NCBI GenBank assembly: GCA_008931825.1
Contig: QXVZ01029267.1
Coordinates: forward strand, 1 to 64,000
Reading direction: 5' to 3'
Length of the DNA stretch: 64,000 nt
DNA from: Phallusia fumigata
Lineage: Eukaryota; Chordata; Ascidiacea; Phlebobranchia; Ascidiidae
The notes beneath the pieces were generated by a model. The model searched no databases, had not been told where the DNA came from, and was given only the letters and a program-made list of their open reading frames with translations. How positions within the stretch are numbered: the first letter of the stretch is position 1; each line of letters opens with the position of its first letter. A program made the position numbers and the translations under genes. Positions 1-11,965 of the stretch are shown piece by piece.

Positions 1-472
1 AGGGTGTACCAGAAATTTTAAAGGGTGTACCACTTTGATGGGGTGTACTGGGGTGTACAAGATACCGCAATACAATAAGCCTATGATCAGGTATCACAAT
101 AAACAAACAGGTTTATGACCAGACTGACTGGAGTGTACGTAGCTTGTAAGATACTATATTCTATTTGTGACATCATAACCAAATATTTCTCTTGATAATC
201 GTTACTGTGAGGTACTAACTGGCTGATTCTATTCAACAGCAACGCTCGCATTAACTGGCTGCATTGTGTTTTTATGATTCTATTCAACAGCAACGCTCGC
301 ATTAAATAAAGCATTGTGTTTGTATGATTCTATTCAACAGCAACGCTCGCATTAAATAAAGCATTGTGTTTGTATGTTTCTATAAGTTTAGTGCATTGCG
401 AGGACTGGTGTGTACAAGTTCTTCAGTAAACGTAAAAGTGTGTACTGTTCCAAAAAAGGTTGACAAGCACTG
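1..472 (+). repeat. hAT-type non-autonomous element, copy A (left end outside the window)
   Basis: The right end is a terminal inverted repeat finishing GGTTGACAAGCACTG at 472, followed by AATTAGTT (473-480), which fits the 8-bp target duplications of hAT elements. The interior carries repeated gggtgtac motifs and three direct repeats of about 50 bp (225-275, 276-325, 326-375). No transposase is visible. The same element is present in inverted orientation at 3373-3733, nearly identical over the shared part. Confidence 0.75.
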
Positions 473-473
473 A

Positions 474-1140
474 ATTAGTTTTTATCCAAACAGCTTTTTT
501 TGTTTCAGCGCAAGCAAATATTGCAGGAAAGGACTTAGATTAACGGCAACGCCACCCCACCTAAAGATTCAGCCATTTTCCACATATTTAACCCAACAGA
601 GCATAATTAACAATAGATGCCTAAGTAACGTTCCAATGGGTGAACAGGAAATGTATTTTACTGCAGTTGAAAGGTTACAATCGATGTGAACTTATGAGGG
701 TTTTATTGGTTTTGCAATATACGGCAACACAAAATACTATGACGCTGTTGTTTGATCTGGATTTTTGATGTATTGAAACTTGTATGTTCAAATAAAAACC
801 TGTTCCTGGCTGCAAAAACATTTTTTAACCTTACACGTTTTCATCTCCAAAGCAGGCGGTATTTGTCAGGTGAATGAATAAATAAAAAATGTAAAACACT
901 CAATGCTTCATACCATTTCGTTGGTAAAGTTTCGTCAGTGTTTTTAAATCCAACCCATTTAACACATAACCGTACCCTTATTGCATATGTTAAACATCGT
1001 CAGCTGCATTAATTCGCCTGATAATGAAATCATACCTTAGACTGGGCCAGGACATCGACACATAGATTCGAATCCAGCCGCTGGAAACCACCATTTAAAA
1101 CCGTTCTATGTACTTTTTTGAAGGTCATTTGTTTTTACAG
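474..1140. other. Gene-free stretch upstream of the first visible WDR exon
   Basis: I see no exon with both a splice site and an open frame. It probably holds 5' introns or the promoter of the WDR gene. A tRNA B-box-like string occurs near 1065 but has no A box. Confidence 0.4.
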
Positions 1141-3371
1141 TTCAGACAGTAGTATTCGGTTGGAGGAGCACATTAAACTACATCATCTTCAGAAGTTGTT
1201 GCAGATATTTAAATCGCATACGCCACAGAATGCCCGAACAAATGTTGTCGAAAAAAGAGTAAAACCAGGTAAATAATGTTAATAATTCGGTTTATTTCAA
1301 AGTCAAGAAAATGATCATGCAATCATAGACTGCCTTCCATATGTTAGGTTTATCACATTTACTGTTTGCAAAAGCAGTTTACGATTAGCATGTACATCTG
1401 TTCATGCGAATGCACTTGGAGGCTTTTTGTCGTGGTATTAATTTCATTCATTAGTCATTTTTGGCGTATTAAGAAAAATATGTTTTCGACGTTTTTTTTT
1501 GTCTCTAACATTATCATGTAAACTAATTATCTCAAAAAGATTTACCCTTTTTCGTTTAATCTCGTTTTTCCACTACTGTTTGACATAAACCATTTCTGGT
1601 TTATCTATTACAGTTCGACCGCCAATTGATGATGAGAACGAAGGAGTCAGACAGGCCGCAGGAATGATGACGTTACAGGAATTTACAACCACCATATCAG
1701 GAATGTTGGGAACAACCAGGTGGAACGATCAAATGGAAATGTTGTTTCATAAGGTAAGATGTAACTATGAAGTAAAATAATATGCCAATTTTGGTTTATA
1801 GATGACTTGCAAGACATCGGTAAGTGCGTGTTTTCTATCGTGGGAAAAATATTTTTGTGTAAATGTTGCTCTCAATGCACATAGATTTCTAACCAAGTTT
1901 GACATGTCAACACTGGTATAGCCGTAAACGTAGCTTGTAAATGCCAATTCCAAATCAGTTTTTTTCTTTTGTTTACCCAAGGAACTTTTGCCAAAATTTA
2001 TCGGTTGACTGCACAAACTCGACAGTAAATCAGTTTACAAAGCACTATCATTGTAGTGTATCCATACTTAAGCCAAAACGTCACAACTGATAAAGTTAGC
2101 ATTTAATTTTTATCTAAAAACAGTTTTTTTACAAACGTAGCCTACATGTAATGTCAGCTTTGCAATATACAATATAGGTTGATACGGCTTGCGATGGATA
2201 CGTTGATTGGAATGAGTTTTGCACGTACATGTTATTGCAAATGCGGGAAGTCGAACACATGCAAAAACTAAATCCAATTCCCTTCACTTCAGCAGCTATC
2301 GTAAAACAAATATTTCACAATAAGGTAAGACACTCATTCCACTCCTTCTCAACACCATTTCCTCCAGCTTCATCCTCCACTTCTCCTCACATCTCTTTAG
2401 TGGAACTTTTTTCACACCTTGCTCTTTCTGATGATTTTTTTAAAACACCAGTATTCATACAAACCAAGTAAACAGTTAAAAATCGGTATTACGCATCATT
2501 GCATGCATTTTCCTTCATAAATGCAATATAATTTTGGCATATTCGAGTTAATAAAAAATGTAACAATTTTATTTGCAAAAAAATGTTTTATTGCTCAATT
2601 TTATTTTTTAATGATTTTCGTGTATTGAAGATGATTTTAGGGATTCTATTTGCATGCTTGTGCTCAGTCTTTCATCCTACTAACGTATTTATAGCAAGAA
2701 ACAACAACAAAATGCATCGTCGTGGAAAATCCACCGAGAATCTTAACAGTGAGCAAAGTTGGCGCCATTGGAGTTTGGGACTTGGAACTCCGCCTTTTGA
2801 AAGTAGGTCTAATCTGGACTGAAGATTGATAAAACTTGTTTGGACTTTGTGCTTCACAACTGCTGATATAAATTATTAATTGACTGTTTGTAAACGTGAT
2901 TCAAACTTACATGATTTTAAAATCGTCATCCGTATTCTTGTTCAAAACAAATAGTTCAGGGCCAAAGATAAAAGCAATGAAATATTAGTTTAAGAAACGT
3001 TTAAGGACTTCTTGTAGGTATCGTGTACAAAGATAGATCAATAAAAACACACTTCTTTTTGGTTACTCACATTTAGGAAAAAATATCATATCCCTTTTTT
3101 GTTCAAAGATTGAGTGCATGTTTTAATGTTTAGCAAAAGTTCGACAAGATTAAGGCCAAAACCATATTTATGTCAAACTTACTGAACTACAGACTTACAA
3201 CCTGGCCAATGACGTCACCGATGATCAACAACAAGGACCGCGTCGCCGCTTTCACACGTGGATCACTGACGTAGTTTATATGCGAAACAACCAGAAAGTT
3301 GTACTTACTACAAGTAGTAGGGAGATTTATTTCTATGATGTATCGACTTCGATATACACTGTCGAATTTTG
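1141..3371 (+). CDS. EF-hand and WD40 repeat protein, WDR49/WDR64-like (partial)
   Basis: Five exons are visible: 1141-1268, 1614-1753, 2178-2324, 2695-2802 and 3193-3371. All junctions keep phase with GT..AG introns. The second and third exons encode a canonical EF-hand loop, DTACDGYVDWNE, which should bind calcium. The fourth gives a WD40 strand ending KVGAIGVWDLELRLLK. The fifth reads RRRFHTWITDVVYMRNNQ and then REIYFYD, the start of the next blade. This order, a short EF-hand region followed by a long WD40 propeller, is that of the WDR49/WDR64 group, which is commonly linked to cilia and testis. The 5' exon(s) with the start codon were not found. The last exon is still open at the n at 3372, so most of the propeller is missing. 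Family assignment is firm; the exact ortholog is not. Confidence 0.8.
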
Positions 3372-3372
3372 N

Positions 3373-3733
3373 CAGTCCTCGCAATGCACTAAACTTATAG
3401 AAACATACAAACACAATGCTTTATTTAATGCGAGCGTTGCTGTTCAATAGAATCATACAAACACAATGCAGTTATTAATGCGAGCGTTGCTGTTGAATTT
3501 CATCAGCCAGTTAGTACCTCAAAATAACGATTATCAAGCGAAATATTTGGTTATGATGTCACAAATAGAATATAGTATCTTACAAGCTACGTACACTCCA
3601 GTCAGTCTGGTCATAAACCTGTTTATTTATTGTGATACCTGATCATAGGCTTATTGTATTGCAGTATCTTGTACACCCTTTAAAATTTCTGGTACACCCT
3701 GGGGTGTACAATACACCCGGTTGAAAAGCACTG
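3373..3733 (-). repeat. hAT-type non-autonomous element, copy B, cut by a contig junction
   Basis: Read on the minus strand, the element starts CAGTGCTTTTCAACC and runs to the contig edge at 3373. Its flank at 3734-3741 is AACTAATT, the reverse complement of the AATTAGTT flanking copy A. It has two internal units of about 50 bp against three in copy A. Between them the two copies supply both ends of one element with matching 8-bp flanks. Confidence 0.75.
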
Positions 3734-3741
3734 AACTAATT

Positions 3742-4448
3742 AAATACGAACCTGAAAAGAAACCTGAGAAATATAGCTTCCTTCTTGGTAATGAACATAA
3801 TGCTTAAAGCAGCCACATTAAAACCAATATGTTTCTCCAGCACTCGGTTAACACTATTACAGGAACTGCTTCTGCCAACCCTTTAATTCGCTTTTCTATT
3901 GAAACGCACAATAAACAATGTTCTGGTTATGCGTGCGACTTGACAAAGGTTTAGAACACTACACATTGTTGTGATGTTACGCTCAGCTGACAATGACGAT
4001 GTGTGATGTCATACAAAGCTTGATGCTGTGCGCTGTGTGGTTTGGCGAAACAAGTGTGGATGTTATGGCGCGAAAAATGTTTTATCGAATATTGTCGAAC
4101 AAAATATCGAATTGAGATGTTTTTGCACAACACGATATATCAAGTTGCTGCGCACCAGGATTGTTTGGTAGTTTTGACTTGTTCATTGTGTCACCTGTAA
4201 GATTGATTTTTGTTTTAAATCTTGAACCTCGGGAACCAATAGAACTACCTGGGCATGATGTTTTTATCTCAAACATATCTGCTTAATATATCCTATTGGT
4301 TTTGAAGGAATCGCAAAACGAGTACGCACTCTATGGATAAGAGTCACCAGATAACAAAACAGTAGTAAAAAGAAACGTCACCAACCCCGGACAACCAAAA
4401 GAGGTTAATTCACATACGTTTTTTGGATTTGGTGGGAATAAATAGTCA
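3742..4448. other. Gene-poor stretch with one possible short exon
   Basis: Next to the hAT end, 3745-3791 reads openly as KYEPEKKPEKYSFLL and runs into a good donor (GTAATG). It may be an exon of the gene that follows or a chance reading. Nothing else was recognised. Confidence 0.25.
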
Positions 4449-6351
4449 ATGTGTTCTAATTGCACAAACGAGTCGTATAGTTTCGAAAAACGTTACCTGC
4501 GGAAACTAATGTCACTTGAAACTTCGCTGGGTGCAATGGGTGGCCTCGGAACTCGACTTGAAAACGAGTTGTATGAGCTTATATCCATGATGGGTTTGAA
4601 TCCTTACGGATTGGTGTATTCACTTACACTGACCTTATCACACACAAGAACCTTCAACTTTTTATGTTAAACAAAATTGATTTTGTACAATTTAAAAATA
4701 GAATGAAAGTGAATCAAGAATCTAGGTTTATCGTGACCCGTTCAACAATTAAACCAATACATTGCTTCGATACTGTCATGGTACCGTATTTTTACTTCAA
4801 GCATTAACAAATCAACAGTAAGAAATAATCTGGTAATGTAAGCTATATTATACACTGAATAAACAAAAAATCTAAAAAAAGGCCCTAAAAGCATCATAAC
4901 ACTGCCAATCGTTATTGTATCATAAGCACAACATCTAATTTCACTAACGCTCAACATTTAAACATAAATTTGCGACTCTGGCAGCGAACGAAGTCACCTA
5001 ATTGGTTAACGGACTTTATTTTTGACACGCAGAAGACTGAGAGTCGTTGAATACTCGCGAAAGTGGCACTTTACATCATTGGAGTGCTTGATGAGTTTTC
5101 CGTGTACGTGCTTTATGCATGAACGCGACTTTAGTCTTTTACGACGAATAAATTGGCGCATCGTGTAGCATTCGCTGTTGTGACTAGGGACCATACGATG
5201 GAAAATTGTAGAAATATATAGCCATGGGTAAAGTCCTCTCATTAGCATTGAACAAATGCACATTGATTTTTTTGCCCCGAACAAAGATATTCGTTATGCT
5301 GGTCGGGTATAATATCGTACTACTCTGACGGCACCAATATTCTCTAACTTTTTTCAACTATTTGTTGCTACCGTACCACGCTACCTGCAATAAATAATAA
5401 TTAGCTAGTTAAGGCACCAATTTGACCAGCAAAGTATTTTTCATTACAATCATATCTTCGTTATTTCAGGCAACTGAACCAGAGAGAGTGAGTGTTATGT
5501 CCAAGGTCGTGAACGTCTAAAGTGTGACCCTAAATGATCTTGGTGCAATCAATTGTAGCAATTGCACCTTTGTACAGGCGATATGCTGTTTACAATTTTA
5601 AGCTCGTTAGGAAACCCGCGTTATGCTACACCTGCAGGCTAACAACTCTATTTAAGCAACGCGGCTGCTACTATGCATTTGTACACGCATATTGAATCAG
5701 ACGTCGATTTGAACTTTGGACGGCCGAACAAATTACCAACCACAACACAACATGCATTGGGAGTAGGAATGTAAACTCTTAACGAACATCCATCTATCTC
5801 GCTCAAAACATCATGTTTTCAAACCGATCGTGGGTGAAAGTCTTTGGTCTAAGGCAAGTTAACTGATATTGCGTTAGGTTCCTTCTGTCAAGTGAGGGGT
5901 GTACTGTAGTACGTTAACTTTCACATTTTAGCTTATCGTATCACGCTGGGATTGTAAGACATTGCTGTGCGCAAAGGAAATCTACAGGTTTTTTACACTT
6001 ATGGTCACCAAATACAAAATATCCATTCATAGAGAAAAGGTTGGGCTAGCGTATTTAAAAAAACACGTTTGAAACTTATATTAAGCTTTATGTTGTCTTT
6101 ATTGCAGATAAATAATCTGAAATAGTTAGTGCCTACAGTTCCGTTGGTTGATATCTTTGAAACGTTGAACTAGGTAGTTTCCTAAACTAACTCATCCTAG
6201 GAAGTCTGAAACTAAACAAGTCTAAATGAACTTTTTTTCCTTTTAGCCAGTTATTAGGTTTGTCAAGTACAATAGTCATTTGGAATCGCCTCACAGAAAG
6301 AAAAAGGGAAAAATACCTCTCATAAGCAAAACCTTTGGTTTTCGTCTATAA
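4449..6351 (+). CDS. Candidate small protein, about 95 residues, three exons
   Basis: The proposed exons are 4449-4613, 5470-5487 and 6247-6351, all joined in phase 0. The first begins MCSNCTNESYSFEKRY and is rich in Leu, Met and Glu. The last has a strong acceptor (ttttccttttag) and encodes a basic tail, HRKKKGKIPLISKTFGFRL, followed by a stop. The last exon is the most convincing part. The middle 18-bp exon and the first donor (GTGTAT) are weak, so the model may be wrong upstream. I do not recognise the family. The start could also lie further 5', for example in the short open stretch near 3745. Confidence 0.35.
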
Positions 6352-8299
6352 GTTGTCTATTAGAAAGTTTGACTCTCCAAAATTACACAGTACTGGAGAT
6401 TAAAGACAAATCACTTGACTGACGGCATCGGTGCGCTCCACAATTTGTCACAAAAATTCAACAATACTACAACCAGATTTACAACACATTTCGCATGTAA
6501 GAAATTGTTATCCCTCACTAACACTGGGGCAACACGCGATGAAGACAGACTTTTTCCACATGAACCGTGGTGAAAACGAGCGCTTTCTTAACACAGGTAA
6601 TATCATTATTCTCTGCCTAATTCGTGACGACTGACAAGATGGGAAATTTGAAGTGTTTAGCTTCCCTGCTTGGGCATTGTGTACGTTCAAGTTTTGTTGT
6701 GGAACTGGCTATTGTTAGGTCATAGCGGGGCGTCATAATGCCCATTGTTAGCCCTCTCAAGCAATTTGTTCGGATGCTTATCGTTGTAAAGACTTACGGC
6801 GGGGGCCGTTTGGACTAAACCTTGCGTTTTAGTTGTTGGCTTGTCCATTTGGTGTGAAGTTAATGGCATGTTGTGGTCTGTAGGCTTTTTATTCCACGAC
6901 AGATGCTTTCTTGGGACAAATATAGCACTTTATAATGACATGGCTTGGATCTTTCTATCGGTGTCATTACAGTCTGGGGTTAATAGGTGAGGACTAGGGG
7001 ACATGTATTGTTTAAACATAGCTTGCGTAGTGAAGGTAAATCGATTTGTTTTATGAAAGAATAATGTTAAAATTCTGCGGCATATTGTACAGCGATGAAT
7101 ATAAAACTTTATCAGCTAAACCAGGGGTGGCCAAGTTTCAAACGCAAGGGATCGACAAGAATTTTTTTAACAATGCGCGATCGACTTGCGGTAATAAAGT
7201 CACATTTATAACCAGAAGTAATCGACCTCGAAAGATAATTGTACTGTTGCGGCTGGTTTGTTTTAATGTGTAGGGCCAGAGTCATCAAAGCACATACGTA
7301 ACCAACCGTTTGATTGATATTTTTCTACCCCAAGTATTTGGATTGAAAAATACCATTGTCATAATTCTCGTGACGCCAACACAAAATCTGACGGGATCAA
7401 CCAGTCAAAACTAGAAGATCGACCGGTCGATCGCGATCGCCGTGTTGGCCACCCCTGAGCTAAACGATACAAACGCGTTCTACAAACAAACTTAAATCGT
7501 AGTTCAGCGCCAGTAAAATACTGTTTAGCAATTCATTCTATTGTCATTTTAAAAAACACATTGGTGAATAACAAAGTAGTTATGTATCCAAAACTACGAA
7601 GCCATTTAATACAGGGTCTGATAGTTGTAATTAAATATCTTTCGTCACAGGCAACTAAAACGCTTAAACCGCTTTTTGAACTGTATAAGCAAGTCAAACC
7701 ACTTTACACAATAATTCGACAGTGCGTGCGTCGTCAAAATCAATGCATTTTAGGAACCGAGCGCTGTCGCGCAGCGCAGTGTAGCGAATGATTCCACGTA
7801 AAAGCCCAATGGTAATTTGTCACCCTATTGGGTGCCTTTAAACCAACAAGAACGTCTGTTGAAGTAGTTGCCCTACGGTACTTGGCCAGTAATGTTCCTG
7901 TTTTTATCATGTAACAATTATATAACGACAGCAATTCGACGGCGTATTCCGCTCGTATTAATCAGGACACTGGCTTTGAAAGCAGTGAGGTATAATTAAA
8001 AATTAAAATGTTTACATCCTAATCTGTTGCCATTTCACACACTAACTTTACAAGTTGATCAATCAGCTACATACACTTCTCATCTCAACACACGTTCTAT
8101 CACGCGCACTTCACTCGTTCATAGACACAACAGCGTCCTTACCAAAACATTGACATTAGGCAGTCCTACTCAGGTCCTTTATACAGCTCTAGTCTCTTGC
8201 CCCGCTTCAGTACAAAGCATGTAGCTATAGCAACCGACAGTAATGGAGTCGGGTTAAGTTAATGATTAATGGAAGTGTGATGTGCGTTATGTCACGTGT
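6352..8299. other. Gene-free stretch containing one hAT element
   Basis: Apart from the element at 7122-7457, I see no exon with splice sites and open frame on either strand. The short open frames here lack coding character. Confidence 0.45.
7122..7457. repeat. hAT-type MITE, complete, 336 bp
   Basis: The ends are CAGGGGTGGCCAA and its inverted copy ending TTGGCCACCCCTG, flanked by a perfect 8-bp target duplication AGCTAAAC (7114-7121 and 7458-7465). The interior is rich in cgatcg strings near the right end and has no coding capacity. Confidence 0.92.
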
Positions 8300-10282
8300 T
8301 TACCTGCTGTAGTCGTCAGATATTGAGCTGTCTGGACGACTGTAGTTTGAGGCGGCGGACTCCACTTCCCGATTTTGCAACTGCTGCAAACATGTTGAAG
8401 TTTTAGTTCATTTTAGCTTTGGTGGCAATTAAGGTCCTGAAGCAATATTTTCCAACCGCGAGCTCTGCTTGCGAATTAAATTGAAGTGCGTACTTCGTTG
8501 CATTTATAATATTCGATTTAAAATATTAAAAAAGTTGTCTCATTACTTTTAATTACTTTTTTAGGGAGGTTGTATAACTAGGTTGTACGTGGCGAAAGTG
8601 CTTTACATCCAAGTGGTACGCGACCACAAAAAGTTGGGACTGTCCTAAGGAGATTATCGATATAAAAAACGCCTCGAAATATTTTTGTAACTGGCGGCTA
8701 AACTGAGATTATTCTTGCGAGAGTGTCGTTTTTATTGTTTCTACCCACCTAAAATATCAGATGAACTTAAAAATAAGAAGATTTAAACTAGTTTATCCCA
8801 ATAAAATTTGTTTTTTTTCAGTAGGTTTTACCGGGTAGGAAAAAATGAAATGCAAAAGTAAACGCCGATAGCAAGAAATTCTCAGCGTCACAAGATCTGT
8901 TAACAAAACTCAACTCTCACCACGCTGAGGCTTCTGCCTAAAAGCCTGTCATTTTCAAGCTGAATTGACCCAATACGTCTTTTTCGATTCCGCTGGGTGG
9001 CAGTGGTGCGGTAGCGCGACGCAGTGGTAATGTTCATGGGATTGGCAACGGATGTTCTGGCAAGGTATCTGCCACTCCAATGCTCGGGTTCTAAAAAATT
9101 AGTCATGAAAATTATTAAAGCCGATTTAAATGGTCGTCAGAACCATATAATAATGTTCTTAACGGACATGACTGTACCGTGGTTTCGGGAGTTTTTTTTA
9201 ACTAGGTGTTCAACTAATGACCACATCCTGTAAATTAAGATTTTTCACTCGGGTTCAGAATGAGGTTTCAGTGGGTGTAAAAAGAGAATATATTTTAGTG
9301 TTTAGAAAGGACCACTGATAGAATCGCTGCATTATAGGTAAATGTAAAAGGAAAAACGGACAAAAGAGATTGCAAATTGCCTATTCAGGCGTCAGTGCAG
9401 ACCAACACTTTGTTCCAAGATAGACTTTTACTACATCTAGCAATTACGTTAACGTTTTGTCCAGTGACTCCCAACCTTTTTTGTCGTATTCCTCCCTTTC
9501 CTAATTTTGGAACTTTTCGTTCCTCGCCTACTAGACAAGAAGTGACATAAAGTAAAAATAAAAGGTTTGAAATCACTGGTCTACCTAAAACGAAATACTA
9601 CCCTTTTTATGAATTATTCTTATAAAATCCTCCCTGGGGAGAAATTCCTCCCCGGTTGGGAACCACTGGTTTTGTCGTTTTTGTACAATCTTTCATTCCC
9701 AACTATATGTTTGTGTGTTTTCGTGTAGTTGTTTTACAACCAAAATCTTAAAACGTGCATCAGTTTACTCAAAATAAAGCAAGGGTATACCAGCCTGTTG
9801 TTTGAGCATTAAACAACCGTTACCAAGTTGTCTGATGACGTGAAGAGATTTGGAGCGGCGCCAATCGTAGGGCAAAGGAGCAATGACGTCATCCACCTTT
9901 CTAGCATGCCATGACACAGCCCGCCCATTGTTGGTTACGCAATCTTGGTCCTCGCCATCTGAACTGTGGCCAACAATTTAAAGGTTGTTAAATCCATCAT
10001 CTGATAATATTAGTTTAAGGTTTGTAGCACTTCAAAATTCTATTTGGCGCCTAAACATCTTAACTAACAACGCTTTTACGCAGAAGCTTTAAACACCTTT
10101 TTTATATTTTACTATCCTTCGTTGTTAGCACTTTGTTTTTCATTTAAGTTGAATGCGGTAACAAGGCCAATGAAGGCAATCACCCACAATAAAACCGCTT
10201 TCCTGATAATTGCAAAATCTGTGAGTTCCATGAAAATATTTACCTGAGGTTAGGCGATTCCTCTCTAAATGCAGGAACATTT
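8300..10282 (-). CDS. Spliced gene of unknown identity; possibly CFAP97/hemingway-like
   Basis: Three exons join with consistent phases on the minus strand: 9824-9963, 8921-9090 and 8300-8383, the last ending SISDDYSR and a TAA stop. A further upstream exon at 10244-10282 fits the phase but is less certain. The start codon is not located; an ATG near 10616 is possible. The protein has PLPYDWRRSKSLHVIRQL, a basic segment NRKRRIGSIQLENDRLLGR and a Ser-rich end. The I-x-x-EN-x-RLL pattern recalls the helical repeat of the CFAP97 family of ciliary proteins, but this is only a resemblance by eye. That it is a gene is fairly sure; its identity is not. Confidence 0.6.
9462..9668. repeat. hAT-type MITE, complete, 207 bp, inside an intron
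   Basis: The ends are CAGTGACTCCCAACC and GGTTGGGAACCACTG, flanked by a perfect 8-bp duplication GTTTTGTC (9454-9461 and 9669-9676). It lies in the intron between exons 8921-9090 and 9824-9963 of the minus-strand gene. Confidence 0.92.
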
Positions 10283-11965
10283 CTGTAACTTTTTAACATG
10301 ATGTGTATCACAACTTTACCACCCACCCATTTTCACTTTGTCGCAGAACATAAAATTAAACTAAATACCTGTAACATAACCTTTTTGAGGTCAATGAATT
10401 TCCTTCCGATATGCTCTGAACGTATCGGCTATTACAACCATAAAAATTAAGTACCTACAGTAAAAACTTCTTTCAGTGCCTTTCCGCCCTTTCAAAAGGA
10501 CCAAAACCAACAAGACCCTAAACTCTTTCCAAGTTTCCTTTGCTTGAGGTGGCTCCTTTAAAGGCAACCGCAAAACAATGGAAAGGTTCCACAATTCGAG
10601 GAACCTTGTTGTCCATTGTGACAATAAGGAAGCTGTAAGTTTTCTGTCAGAAACTTATAGTGCGTGAACGAGCTGGTTACATATCCCTGTTGCAAGAGGT
10701 TATGTTACGATTCAACCAACAAGTATCGGTATCTGTCTTTGAAAATTTTCGATTTGTGGGAATTTTTTTGACTTTGACTGTAAATTGCAAAACGTTTTAC
10801 TTAACTGGAGTCATAGTTCCAAACTTAATTTGACTTAAATGCCACTTGACTCCAAAATAGCAAAATATGTGACTTTAATCAAACCTATAGCGGAGGACCT
10901 CAGCTTGGTTGACCTCGCTTCTAAATTGAATTAAATCACCCAGAAAAATTATTTAGAAATTGTCTTTCCTACTCCTGATTTGTATTTCTTACCACTTTGC
11001 TTCCAACTTTTTCCTGAAACAATTACAGCGTTGAAACTGCATTTTTCATATTCTGTCGTGTTGCCACACACAAGATATTTTTGTTTTCGCAACAACGCAC
11101 ACGGTTTTACAGCTTATAAATCCTCGCTATAAGCTCTCAAGTACGATGTAGCGGTCGCCTCGGTTTTGCTCTCAAGTAAACCTCAAAACTGAAATGAAAT
11201 CACGTTTTCTACAGTCGGGCCTTTGTGTAAAAGTCCGCGATCAATCAAAAGTCTAGATTATGCTGGAGTTATTTGCTGACAGCAAATAGACTACATGGAC
11301 AATTGTTCCAATAGCTGTGTGTATAAGAGCTTGGTGTTCGAATATGATCGTTCGCGTCTTGTTGCGTTAGAATGAACGCTGTTAAATGATGGATGTGTTC
11401 TGTGTGCAACGACAACCACATTTCGAAAAACGACTAGCTAATGCAAAATAATCTCACATCCGAAACTAAACCTAGACAAAAAGTACATTTGATACAAACT
11501 CTTAGTTGCCTAATAGTTGACATAAAGTTTTTTAAAAATAGTCACTCGCAGAATTAAGAAAATCCTGAGCAAGTGCAGTATTCAACAAACTCGTTTTTCT
11601 AACATTATATATGCGACTCACTTGACCTGGTTCCGTACCTAATAAAGCATTCACTGTTTTCTTCTTGACCATGTACTACAATATCAGGTAATTGAGCTTT
11701 TCGCTAATCAAAGAATGACTTCTAAAAGTGAAAAAGCCGACTTCAAATACGTTTGAAAACTATACTCGAACAACGTTGCCTTTTTATATTTGGTTGTATT
11801 ACTTACAATACAATGCACATTAATATATATATATATATATGTGGATAAATTATGCAGTAATATTAACATGCAATTTGTTAGGGATATTTCGTGACAAACA
11901 TATATTATTAAAAAATATGGCATGGCAAAAATGCATGGTTCTTAGTCGAAATGAATTACAAACAG
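10283..11965. other. Gene-free stretch 3' of xylose isomerase
   Basis: No supported exon was found. A minus-strand open frame near 10391-10624 has a good start context (ATG at 10614-10616) and may hold the first exon of the preceding gene, but no donor of the needed phase is visible. A short (AT)n tract sits near 11821-11840. Confidence 0.4.

Noticed and set aside
1020-1100. tRNA-like B box (gattcgaatcc)
   Set aside because: There is no A box or cloverleaf around it; it is probably chance or a SINE scrap.
1765-2016. Minus-strand open frame of 83 codons
   Set aside because: It lies in an intron of the WDR gene on the opposite strand, with no start context or homology.
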